Shown one piece after another: positions 1 through 5,333 of a DNA stretch of 6,850 bases (positions within the stretch are counted from its first letter, which is position 1; the number at the start of each line of letters is the position of its first letter). Under the pieces are notes generated by a model, which ran no database searches, was not told the origin of the DNA, and worked only from the letters and a program-made list of their open reading frames with translations. The stretch is from JACMIU01 sp043763605. Its GTDB lineage: Bacteria > Armatimonadota > Armatimonadia > Armatimonadales > Armatimonadaceae. The translations under genes were made by a program, and so were the position numbers. The stretch spans positions 1 to 6,850 of the forward strand of contig JAYULM010000481.1 in NCBI GenBank assembly GCA_043763605.1, written 5' to 3'.

Positions 1-101
1 TTCGCGTCGCCGGAGGCGTCACATTCGCGTGGGAATCTATCGGCTCCCTGACGCGAAGCGTCTACAGCCGAAGGCTTCCAGCGGAACCCTTTAGCGTCCG
101 A
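1..101. repeat. Partial long inverted repeat (type 2), downstream of rbsK
   Basis: Positions 49-101 align without gaps to the 53-nt right arm of the repeat at 2187-2239. Positions 60-87 match it at 27 of 28 bases, and the flanks have diverged. The first 8 bases of the window (TTCGCGTC) are the exact reverse complement of 50-57 (GACGCGAA). The window therefore seems to open in the left arm of a fourth inverted repeat, with a central segment of about 40 nt. The rest of the left arm lies outside the window, so its pairing cannot be checked. The outer end lies 15 nt beyond the rbsK stop. A second copy of the terminal motif GCCGTCCGA sits at 105-113. This copy looks more decayed at its outer end than the other three. 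Confidence 0.7.
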
Positions 102-116
102 CTCGCCGTCCGATCT

Positions 117-1043
117 TCAGTTATGGCTTTGCAGAAACGCCTCGATCTCCGCGCGGTACGGCACCGACGATTGCGCCCCCGCCTGCGTCACCGACAGTGC
201 GGACGCCGCCGATGCGAACCGGCACGCGTCGGCGAGGGATTTCCCTTCGACCAAAGCGACAGTGAGCGCGCCACAGAACGTATCGCCCGCCGCCGTAGTG
301 TCTACCGGGGTGACGCGAAACGCGGGAATGTGTTCGCGCAAGCCGTCCGCGTCAAGTACGAACGCCCCGTCCGCACCAAGCGTCACGATCACGAAGCGCG
401 GTCCCCGCGACAACAGCGACTCGCCCGCCGTTTGCGCTGTTACGCGGTTCGTTACCGCGATCCCGGTGAGTGCCGTCGCCTCGTTCTCGTTTACGACCAG
501 ACCGGTCATCGCGTGGGAAACAGGCACATCGAGTGTGCGCACCGGCGCGAAATTGAACAGCACTGGTACCCCGGCGGTCTCTGCCATTGCCAGTGCGGAA
601 AGCGTGGTGTCCACCGGAATTTCCATCTGCATAATCACGTAAGACGCCGACTGAATCACTTCGGCGTTCGCGGTAATGTGTTCGGGGCGCAGGGCATAGT
701 TCGCGCCGGGGGCGACGGCTAAATAGTTGCGCCCCTCGCCGTCGAACAGCACCAGCGCGGCACCGCTCGACACGTCCGGGGCTACCACGATCCGCGACGT
801 GTCGATGCCGTCCGCCGCGAAACTCTGTGTCATCGCGACGCCTTCCGCATCCGCGCCGACTGCGTTCAGGAAAACGACATCGCTCCCCGCGCGCGCCGCC
901 GCCACCGCCTGATTCGCGCCTTTCCCGCCCCACGCCTGCGAGTACACGCCGTCTGTGACGGTTTCGCCGACGGCGGGCAGGTGCGGTAGTTGCATGATCC
1001 GGTCGGCATTCGAGGAGCCGATAACAACGATGTGTTTTTTCAT
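117..1043 (-). CDS. rbsK: Ribokinase (PfkB family)
   Basis: This 308-residue protein phosphorylates D-ribose with ATP to ribose 5-phosphate in the cytoplasm. It has the usual ribokinase length. The PfkB signature GGKGANQA is at residues 39-46. The C-terminal signature DTTAAGDTF is at 248-256, with D254 as the expected catalytic base and the preceding AAG forming the anion hole. NENEATALTGI (185-195) and the tail AGAQSSVPYRAEIEAFL are typical of RbsK rather than of fructokinases. The chosen start is the ATG at 1043 (MKKHIVVIG), which leads straight into the first strand; a 29-residue upstream extension would begin inside the inverted repeat and does not look like protein. No Shine-Dalgarno sequence precedes the ATG, only an A-rich stretch. 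It is the last of four same-strand genes, separated from trpC by a long inverted repeat. No ribose transporter or repressor is in view, so the true sugar could be another pentose or a nucleoside-derived ribose. Confidence 0.93.
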   Translation of the reverse strand: MKKHIVVIGSSNADRIMQLPHLPAVGETVTDGVYSQAWGGKGANQAVAAARAGSDVVFLNAVGADAEGVAMTQSFAADGIDTSRIVVAPDVSSGAALVLFDGEGRNYLAVAPGANYALRPEHITANAEVIQSASYVIMQMEIPVDTTLSALAMAETAGVPVLFNFAPVRTLDVPVSHAMTGLVVNENEATALTGIAVTNRVTAQTAGESLLSRGPRFVIVTLGADGAFVLDADGLREHIPAFRVTPVDTTAAGDTFCGALTVALVEGKSLADACRFASAASALSVTQAGAQSSVPYRAEIEAFLQSHN

Positions 1044-1069
1044 ATTTTTCGTGTCCGCTACGGACAGGC

Positions 1070-1209
1070 TTTCGGACCGTGAACGGTTCCGCTGTGCGCC
1101 TGCGGCGGACGCTCTGCGAGCGGGGAACACTGGCGGCGAGACGCTACCGTCTCTTCCGCACCCGGTGCGTCCGCCGCAGGCGCGTAGCGGAACCGTTCAC
1201 GGTCCGAAA
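1070..1209. repeat. Long inverted repeat (type 1) between trpC and rbsK
   Basis: The 43-nt arms 1070-1112 and 1167-1209 are reverse complements except for two adjacent positions (1094/1095 against 1184/1185). They enclose a 54-nt centre that contains a small hairpin, GAGACG-CTAC-CGTCTC (1138-1153). The centre has the same length and much the same sequence as that of the repeat at 3294-3439, so these are copies of one element. On the minus-strand transcript the repeat starts 4 nt after the trpC stop and ends 27 nt before the rbsK start. There is no T-run after either arm, so a classical intrinsic terminator is not indicated. No target-site duplication is evident. It is a non-coding dispersed palindrome. 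Confidence 0.95.
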
Positions 1210-1213
1210 CCCC

Positions 1214-2059
1214 TTACTCTCCACCCAGAAGGCTTTTAGTCGCCGCTTCCACATTCTCCTGCCGCATCAGGGATTCGCCGACTAAAACCGCGTGCGCGCC
1301 GTATCCCGCGACTGTTCGGATGTCGTCCGCCGTAAAAATGCCGGACTCCGCGACGGCTATCGTGCCTGCAGGAAGCAGGGGAATCAGCCGTGCGCAAACG
1401 TCGAGCGACACCGCGAACGTGTGCAGGTCGCGGTTGTTGACCCCGATCAGCGTCGCGCCGGACTCGACTGCGATAGCGACCTCGCCTTCGTTGTGGACCT
1501 CGACCAGCGCGTCCATCCCGAGCGATTCCGCCACATGTCGCATTTCGGCGAGCCGTGCTGCCGACGGGAGTGACGCGACAATCAGTAACACGGCGTCCGC
1601 TCCGGCATGTCGCGCCTCATAAATCTGGATCGGGTCCAGCAGGAAATCCTTGCGCAGGAGCGGGAGTGCCACCGCCGCGCGGATCGCCGCGAGGTACGAA
1701 AGACTCCCGCCGAAATAGGTTTCGTCGGTCAGCACGGAAAGGCAAGACGCCCCGCCGCGCTCGTAAGCGCGCGCAATCGCCACGGGGTCGAAGTCTGCCC
1801 GAATGATCCCTTTGGACGGCGACGCTTTCTTGACTTCGGCGATGAGTTTCGTGCCGGTGACCTCACCCCCCCTCTCCGGCACGGAGAGGGGGGCGGGGGG
1901 GGTGAGGTTCCTCCGGAACCCGCGCGTCGGCGGCAGGTCCGCGCACTGCTCCGCGAGTTCGCGACTGGTGCCGCTCCGATAGGTTGCCTTTAACGCGGCG
2001 ATCTCCTTGCGCTTGGTCGCATTGATTCGGTCTAAGATAGTTTCGGTAGGTGGTTGCAT
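1214..2059 (-). CDS. trpC: Indole-3-glycerol phosphate synthase with in-frame palindrome insertion
   Basis: This 281-residue cytoplasmic enzyme converts CdRP to indole-3-glycerol phosphate in tryptophan synthesis. The (beta/alpha)8-barrel motifs appear in order: ETILDRINATKRKEI (6-20), LIAEVKKASPSKG (72-84), PLLRKDFLLDP (133-143), ALVEVHNEGE (184-193), LIGVNNRDL (204-212), VAESGI (236-241) and VGESLM (260-265). By comparison with the Sulfolobus enzyme the catalytic set E75, K77, K137, E187, N208 and E238 is intact. The protein is slightly longer than usual because residues 52-67 (LTPPAPLSVPERGGEV) are encoded by a palindromic repeat placed just before strand 1. The start is the ATG at 2059. 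A GTG at 2086 is in frame, but it adds nothing family-like. Neither start has a clear Shine-Dalgarno site. The protein is monofunctional, with no TrpF domain. The gene follows trpD, across a long inverted repeat. Confidence 0.95.
   Translation of the reverse strand: MQPPTETILDRINATKRKEIAALKATYRSGTSRELAEQCADLPPTRGFRRNLTPPAPLSVPERGGEVTGTKLIAEVKKASPSKGIIRADFDPVAIARAYERGGASCLSVLTDETYFGGSLSYLAAIRAAVALPLLRKDFLLDPIQIYEARHAGADAVLLIVASLPSAARLAEMRHVAESLGMDALVEVHNEGEVAIAVESGATLIGVNNRDLHTFAVSLDVCARLIPLLPAGTIAVAESGIFTADDIRTVAGYGAHAVLVGESLMRQENVEAATKSLLGGE
1861..1907. repeat. Palindromic repeat inserted within trpC coding sequence
   Basis: An imperfect palindrome of about 47 nt runs from CCTCACC at one end to GGTGAGG at the other. 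Its inner stem is CTCTCCG-GCA-CGGAGAG, flanked by C-runs on the left and G-runs on the right. The right side is longer, with a 6-G and an 8-G run split by one C. It is read in frame and encodes residues 52-67 of TrpC (proline-rich, then ERGGE). Most TrpC proteins have only a short linker here. The composition and fold resemble dispersed hairpin repeats rather than protein-derived sequence, and the position resembles in-gene palindromic elements such as those known in Rickettsia. The family assignment is inference. Confidence 0.85.
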
Positions 2060-2094
2060 GATCGTAGGTGTGGCGAATGGTATCACGCGTTGGG

Positions 2095-2239
2095 TCGGAC
2101 GGTGAACCGTTCCGCTGGAAGCCTTCGGCTATAGACCCTGCGGGTCAGGAGAAGGCTCCTTTCGCGCGGCAACCGTTCGAAACCGGTGACCCGCAGGGTC
2201 TATAGCCGAAGGCTTCCAGCGGAACGGTTCACCGTCCGA
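2095..2239. repeat. Long perfect inverted repeat (type 2) between trpD and trpC
   Basis: The 53-nt arms 2095-2147 and 2187-2239 are perfect reverse complements around a 39-nt centre. The centre holds a small GGAG-AAGG-CTCC hairpin. The outer 22 nt of each arm (beginning TCGGACGGTGAACC) are shared with the type 1 repeat at 3299-3434, but the inner 31 nt are different and include CTATAGACCCTGCGGGTCA. The repeat begins 6 nt after the trpD stop on the minus strand and ends 35 nt before the trpC ATG. In RNA it would form a very long, fully paired hairpin. No T-run follows. Confidence 0.97.
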
Positions 2240-2245
2240 GAATTC

Positions 2246-3265
2246 TTAATCGCTCCCCCGCGTCCACGCGATCAGTTCCGCCAGTTTCCCCGCCGCCGCC
2301 CCGGACGCCAGCGTTTCGTGCGCAGCGCGAATCCCATCCGCGAGGGTGACTGCGACTCCCGCGACGTACAAAGCCGCGCCCGCGTTCACGGCGACTATGT
2401 CGCGTTTCGCCCCGATGTCTGTGCCGTTTAGAACCGCTTGCAGTATCGCCGCGCTTTCGGCCGCGTCGCACCCGGCTTCTAAATCGGTGGGGTCGCTGAC
2501 GGCGACGCCGAGCGTTTCGGGCGTCACGCTGTACGTCCGCACCGCCGCGCCGTCCCACTCCGCGATCAGCGTTTCTCCCCAGGTCGCTATTTCGTCCAGC
2601 CCCGGCCCGCCGTGGACGACCATCGCACGCTCCGCGCCCAGGTTCCCTAAAACGCGGGCGAGCGGTTCGCACAGGGCGGGGGCGTAGACGCCTAACAGTT
2701 GCCGGGTCGCGCCCGCCGGGTTCGTCAGCGGTCCGAGGGCGTTGAATACCGTGCGGAAGCCGAGTTCGGCGCGCACCGGGGCGGCGTGTTTCATCGCCGG
2801 ATGGTGGGCGCGTGCGAACAGGAATCCGATGCCGATGGCGTCGATACACCGACCGACCGCTTCCGGGGAAAGGTCGAGACGTACGCCGCACGCTTCCAGC
2901 ACGTCCGCCGACCCGCACTTCGACGTGGCGGCGCGGTTGCCATGCTTCGCCACCGCAACCCCCGCCGCCGCCGCGACGAACGCCGCCGCCGTGGAAATGT
3001 TGAACGTCTTCACCGAATCGCCGCCCGTGCCGCAGGTGTCAAGCAACGGACGGCGGCTCGTCTGAACGCGGAGCGATTTACTTCGCAACACTCGCGCGAA
3101 GCCAGTGATCTCGTCCGCTGTCTCGCCCTTGACGCGCAGGGCGGCAAGTAGCGCGCCGATCTGCGCCGGGGAAGCGTCGCCGTCCGCGAGCGTGGTCATC
3201 GCCGCCTCGGCTTCAGCGACCGACAGATGCGCCCCGGTAATGAGTTTAGAAAGAGCGGTTTTCAT
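2246..3265 (-). CDS. trpD: Anthranilate phosphoribosyltransferase
   Basis: This 339-residue enzyme transfers phosphoribose from PRPP to anthranilate to give PRA, the second committed step of tryptophan synthesis. It has the normal family length, with an N-terminal helical domain (about 1-70) and then the nucleoside-phosphorylase-like domain. The hallmark motifs are present: DTCGTGGDSVKTFNIST (76-92, PRPP and phosphate binding), AKHGNR (106-111, anthranilate site), RTVFNALGPLTNPA (171-184) and GLDEI (222-226, whose D and E bind Mg). There is no fused glutamine amidotransferase (TrpG) domain. The start is the ATG at 3265; the upstream bases (ACATAACGAA) show no Shine-Dalgarno site. It lies between two long inverted repeats, upstream of trpC on the same strand. 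Other trp genes are not in the window. Confidence 0.97.
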   Translation of the reverse strand: MKTALSKLITGAHLSVAEAEAAMTTLADGDASPAQIGALLAALRVKGETADEITGFARVLRSKSLRVQTSRRPLLDTCGTGGDSVKTFNISTAAAFVAAAAGVAVAKHGNRAATSKCGSADVLEACGVRLDLSPEAVGRCIDAIGIGFLFARAHHPAMKHAAPVRAELGFRTVFNALGPLTNPAGATRQLLGVYAPALCEPLARVLGNLGAERAMVVHGGPGLDEIATWGETLIAEWDGAAVRTYSVTPETLGVAVSDPTDLEAGCDAAESAAILQAVLNGTDIGAKRDIVAVNAGAALYVAGVAVTLADGIRAAHETLASGAAAGKLAELIAWTRGSD

Positions 3266-3293
3266 TTCGTTATGTTTGACCCACCGTTGCCGA

Positions 3294-3439
3294 GTCTGTC
3301 GGACGGTGAACCGTTCCGCTATGCGCCTTCGGCGGACGCTCTGCGAGCGGGGAGGTCGGGCGGCGAGAGGCTACCGGTTCCTCCGCACCCGGTGCGTCCG
3401 CCGAAGGCGCATAGCGGAACGGTTCACCGTCCGACGGAC
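3294..3439. repeat. Long inverted repeat (type 1) between the HEAT gene and trpD
   Basis: The core arms 3299-3339 and 3394-3434 (41 nt) are perfect reverse complements. Pairing continues outward to 3294/3439 with one mismatch (3297/3436). The 54-nt centre (3340-3393) matches that of the repeat at 1070-1209 in length and most bases. Compared with that copy, several arm bases have changed on both sides so that pairing is kept. The repeat ends 28 nt before the trpD start and begins 52 nt after the HEAT-gene stop. It contains no credible coding sequence and has no T-run after either arm. Confidence 0.96.
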
Positions 3440-3491
3440 AAACAACGGTATCCGACTGCTCACTATTTCCTACTCCCTACCCCCTACTCCC
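3440..3491. repeat. C/T-rich spacer with short direct repeat
   Basis: This is the stretch between the long inverted repeat and the HEAT-gene stop codon. It becomes strongly pyrimidine-rich on the plus strand. The 10-mer CCTACTCCCT occurs twice, at 3469-3478 and 3483-3492, offset by 14 nt; the second copy overlaps the stop codon by one base. On the transcript this is a purine-rich 3' tail. No gene or clear regulatory site is seen. It may be an expanded simple repeat. Confidence 0.5.
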
Positions 3492-4934
3492 TCACTCATT
3501 GACCTTCACCAGGACCAGTTGCGCGTATTGGGCGTTCGGCGAATCTTTCGGCTCCCCCGCAATGATCGTTTTCAACACCGGGACCGCCGCCGCTTTCGCC
3601 CGGGGTCCGATCCGGTACAGGGAATTCATCAGCGCGTACGCCCGGCTGTGTTCCTTGTTCTTCCACGCCGTGAGCAACATTTCGGCGAGACGCGGGGCGA
3701 CGCCGCGCGCCGCCGGTCCGCCGAACCGGAACAGCACTGCGATTGCCGCCGCCTGGAGCGACGAGTCCCGGTCGGTCAGCGCGGCGTTCAGTGCGGGCAG
3801 GACTTCGGGAACCTCCAGCGCGGTCGCGCCCATCTTGCCGAGTTGCGTCACCGCGCTCCGGCGCACCGTGAGCGGAGCCTTGCCATTGGTGATCAGTGCG
3901 GCGAGGGCGGTGGCGGTACCTTTCGTGTCACCGGAAAGCGTCTGATAGGCGTTCGCGGCAGACACGCGCAACCCGACGACCGCCGCTTCCGTGGCGTCCG
4001 CGCCGTTGTTGGAAACACGCGCATCCATCAGGGGCTTGATGGCGGCAGCGAGTGCCTTCGTGTCGGTGCCGCCCGGCTGCAATTGCGTGGCATGGAAAAC
4101 AAGTGTCTGGCGGACCAGGAAATCCTTCGTCCCGGAAAGAGTTTCCGCCATCACGTCGATAGCCTCTTGCGGCGAAGCCACCGCGAACAGGGCGGGCACG
4201 GCGTTGGCGACGCTCTCGGGGTCCCCGAGGCGGGTCTTGATGGACGGTAACAGGAGTTTCGCGTCGGTACCGAGTGACTGCGCGGCGGAAAGCCCGCCGA
4301 GGGCGACCGGGACGTCTTGCCCGCCGATCACGCCCGCGAGGGCGACCAACGCTTCGTTCGTCGTGGTCTGGCACCGACCGAGGGCGACAGCGGCGGCGCG
4401 CTTGGTCCCCCGGTCCGGGTCACTACGCAGAAGGCGGATCAGCACTGCCGTGACGCCCGGGGGGCACGACGGCGCGGAGCCGCGCGGAGTGTAATACATG
4501 CCGCCGATGGCTTCGGCAACGGCGAGACGCACCGGAGCAAAACTGCTGGAAGTCATCGTCAGTACCTGAGACAGCCAGGGGCGCGCCGCCGCCCCACACC
4601 GTCCGAGTAGTTTCAGCGGGATCACCGCGTCCATCGCATTGGTGCTGTCGGCATACGCCGCGAGTACCTCCACGATAGCCGGGGCGTGCGGCGGTGCTGC
4701 GTCCCGAGAGATCAACATCGCCAGGGAAACGTACACTCCGGGGCGTAGCGCGGGGTCTGCCATCAGGTCCAGCAGGGCGGCTTTATACGCGCTGTCGGAC
4801 AGTGAGTCGGCGGGAAGCGGGACCGCCGCCGCGACTTTGTCTACTGTTATTGCTGCGGCACCGTGTACGTAGGCGACGGATACGGACGGGAAAGCGGAAG
4901 TAGCGGCGATGGCAGATAGGATCAGGAGCGGCAT
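3492..4934 (-). CDS. Secreted HEAT-repeat protein
   Basis: This is a protein of 480 residues with no recognised enzyme motif. It opens with a hydrophobic segment, MPLLILSAIAATSAF, and small residues follow (AYVHGAAA), which suggests an N-terminal export signal, though it lacks a positively charged n-region. The rest is helical and repetitive, with HEAT-like units such as VRRSAVTQLGKMG, DSSLQAAAIAVLFRFGG and KRAAAVALGRC, often followed by a 'LLP/VLPAL' second helix. HEAT solenoids usually mediate protein binding. The start is the ATG at 4934, 12 nt after a GGAGG and downstream of a TATAAT box. An in-frame TTG at 5006 would give a basic n-region (SRRYRY), but it lies in the hairpin and upstream of the promoter, so it is unlikely. 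It is upstream of trpD on the same strand, but there is no evidence of a functional link. The specific role is unknown. Confidence 0.85.
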   Translation of the reverse strand: MPLLILSAIAATSAFPSVSVAYVHGAAAITVDKVAAAVPLPADSLSDSAYKAALLDLMADPALRPGVYVSLAMLISRDAAPPHAPAIVEVLAAYADSTNAMDAVIPLKLLGRCGAAARPWLSQVLTMTSSSFAPVRLAVAEAIGGMYYTPRGSAPSCPPGVTAVLIRLLRSDPDRGTKRAAAVALGRCQTTTNEALVALAGVIGGQDVPVALGGLSAAQSLGTDAKLLLPSIKTRLGDPESVANAVPALFAVASPQEAIDVMAETLSGTKDFLVRQTLVFHATQLQPGGTDTKALAAAIKPLMDARVSNNGADATEAAVVGLRVSAANAYQTLSGDTKGTATALAALITNGKAPLTVRRSAVTQLGKMGATALEVPEVLPALNAALTDRDSSLQAAAIAVLFRFGGPAARGVAPRLAEMLLTAWKNKEHSRAYALMNSLYRIGPRAKAAAVPVLKTIIAGEPKDSPNAQYAQLVLVKVNE

Positions 4935-4946
4935 AGCGTATCGATA

Positions 4947-4951
4947 CCTCC
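4947..4951 (-). promoter_or_regulatory. Shine-Dalgarno site for the HEAT gene
   Basis: The minus strand reads GGAGG here, 12 nt before the ATG at 4934. The spacing is somewhat long, but it supports that ATG over the in-frame TTG at 5006. Confidence 0.6.
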
Positions 4952-4977
4952 GGGAGTCAGGGGCTAATGTCGGGGGT

Positions 4978-5006
4978 ATTATACCGTTTTTCCTCCCTCC
5001 CCCCAA
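4978..5006 (-). promoter_or_regulatory. Candidate sigma-70-type promoter for the HEAT gene
   Basis: The minus strand has a perfect -10 box TATAAT (4978-4983). At exactly 17 nt upstream is TTGGGG (5001-5006), a partial -35 match limited to TTG. The -35 lies inside an arm of the palindrome at 4993-5050, and the predicted start would be near 4971. The -10 is strong in this GC-rich setting; the -35 is weak. Confidence 0.5.
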
Positions 5007-5050
5007 CCTCCTCCCTCAACGGAATGAGGGAGGAGGTTGGGGGGAGGGAG
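4993..5050. repeat. Perfect 26-bp hairpin palindrome
   Basis: The arms 4993-5018 and 5025-5050 are perfect reverse complements around the 6-nt loop ACGGAA. The left arm is pyrimidine-rich (CTCCCTCCCCCCAACC...) and the right arm purine-rich. It is unrelated in sequence to the 140-bp repeats and only similar in style to the palindrome in trpC. The last codons and the TGA of the small membrane-protein gene lie within it, and it overlaps the candidate -35 of the HEAT gene. It could act as an mRNA-stabilising or transcription-attenuating hairpin between these genes, but no T-run follows the stem. Confidence 0.95.
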
Positions 5051-5315
5051 AAGCGACTGGCGACGGCGTCACGTCCAGCGTGACATACACCATTTTGTCT
5101 CCCTTGAAGAAAAACGGACGGAAGATCGCCGCTACATAGTTCGCGACCGCCGCGCCCCCGGTCAGGAACGCGAGATTCAACGACAGCGCGATCAACATTC
5201 CGAGCGCGAAACGCCGCCGGCCGGTGTTGTGTTCGGCAGCGGAAACATCGCCGGGGTGCGACGGCTCGTCGCCGGGGTGCGACGGCTCCGTGAACTCTTC
5301 GGACGGTTTACTCAT
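5016..5315 (-). CDS. Small single-pass membrane protein, hypothetical
   Basis: This is a 99-residue protein of unrecognised family. The N-terminal 32 residues are acidic and proline-rich and contain a tandem EPSHPGD repeat (residues 10-16 and 17-23). A basic GRRRF follows, then a hydrophobic helix, ALGMLIALSLNLAFLTGGAA (about 37-56). After the helix come FFFKGDKMVYVTLDVTP and a proline/serine tail (SPSPQPPPSFR). The 'cytoplasmic tail, one helix, VYVTL, proline-rich' order recalls the N-terminus of TonB-type energy transducers, but no TonB C-terminal domain is present; this is a weak comparison. The final residues and the stop are encoded by the palindrome at 4993-5050, so the original C-terminus may have been replaced. 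It starts 18 nt after the isomerase stop on the same strand and is probably cotranscribed. The ribosome site is weak (AAAGAAGC before the ATG). Confidence 0.65.
   Translation of the reverse strand: MSKPSEEFTEPSHPGDEPSHPGDVSAAEHNTGRRRFALGMLIALSLNLAFLTGGAAVANYVAAIFRPFFFKGDKMVYVTLDVTPSPVASPSPQPPPSFR
5248..5289. repeat. Tandem 21-bp duplication in the small membrane-protein gene
   Basis: Two adjacent 21-nt units, 5248-5268 and 5269-5289, differ only in their last base. They encode two copies of the heptapeptide EPSHPGD. The length is a multiple of three, so the frame is kept. The near-identity at DNA level points to a recent duplication. Confidence 0.9.
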
Positions 5316-5333
5316 GCTTCTTTATACGCCGAA

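Noticed and set aside
1044..1130. Extension of rbsK upstream to 1130
   Set aside because: The extra 29 residues are encoded largely by the inverted repeat, are arginine/serine-rich, and precede a perfectly placed ATG at the first ribokinase strand.
1883..1907. G-quadruplex in the G-rich arm of the trpC palindrome
   Set aside because: There are only two long G-runs with a one-base interruption. The hairpin is the simpler structure and nothing points to a quadruplex role.
2060..2086. GTG at 2086 as the trpC start
   Set aside because: The added residues (IPFATPTI) have no family match and no ribosome site precedes them. The ATG at 2059 leads directly into the conserved ILDRI helix. It cannot be fully excluded.
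1070..3439. Integron attC sites, because the palindromes sit just after stop codons of same-strand genes
   Set aside because: No GTTRRRY core or matching R box was seen at the repeat ends, there is no integrase, the arms are far more perfect than attC sites, and the genes are housekeeping rather than cassette genes.
1070..3439. Intrinsic transcription terminators
   Set aside because: The stems are much longer than typical terminators and no T-run follows either arm on either strand. An effect on transcription remains possible but is not shown.
3105..4250. Plus-strand open frame of 381 codons
   Set aside because: It lies antisense to trpD and the HEAT gene and runs through the long repeat. 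Its product is arginine-rich without family motifs, as expected of a shadow frame in GC-rich DNA.
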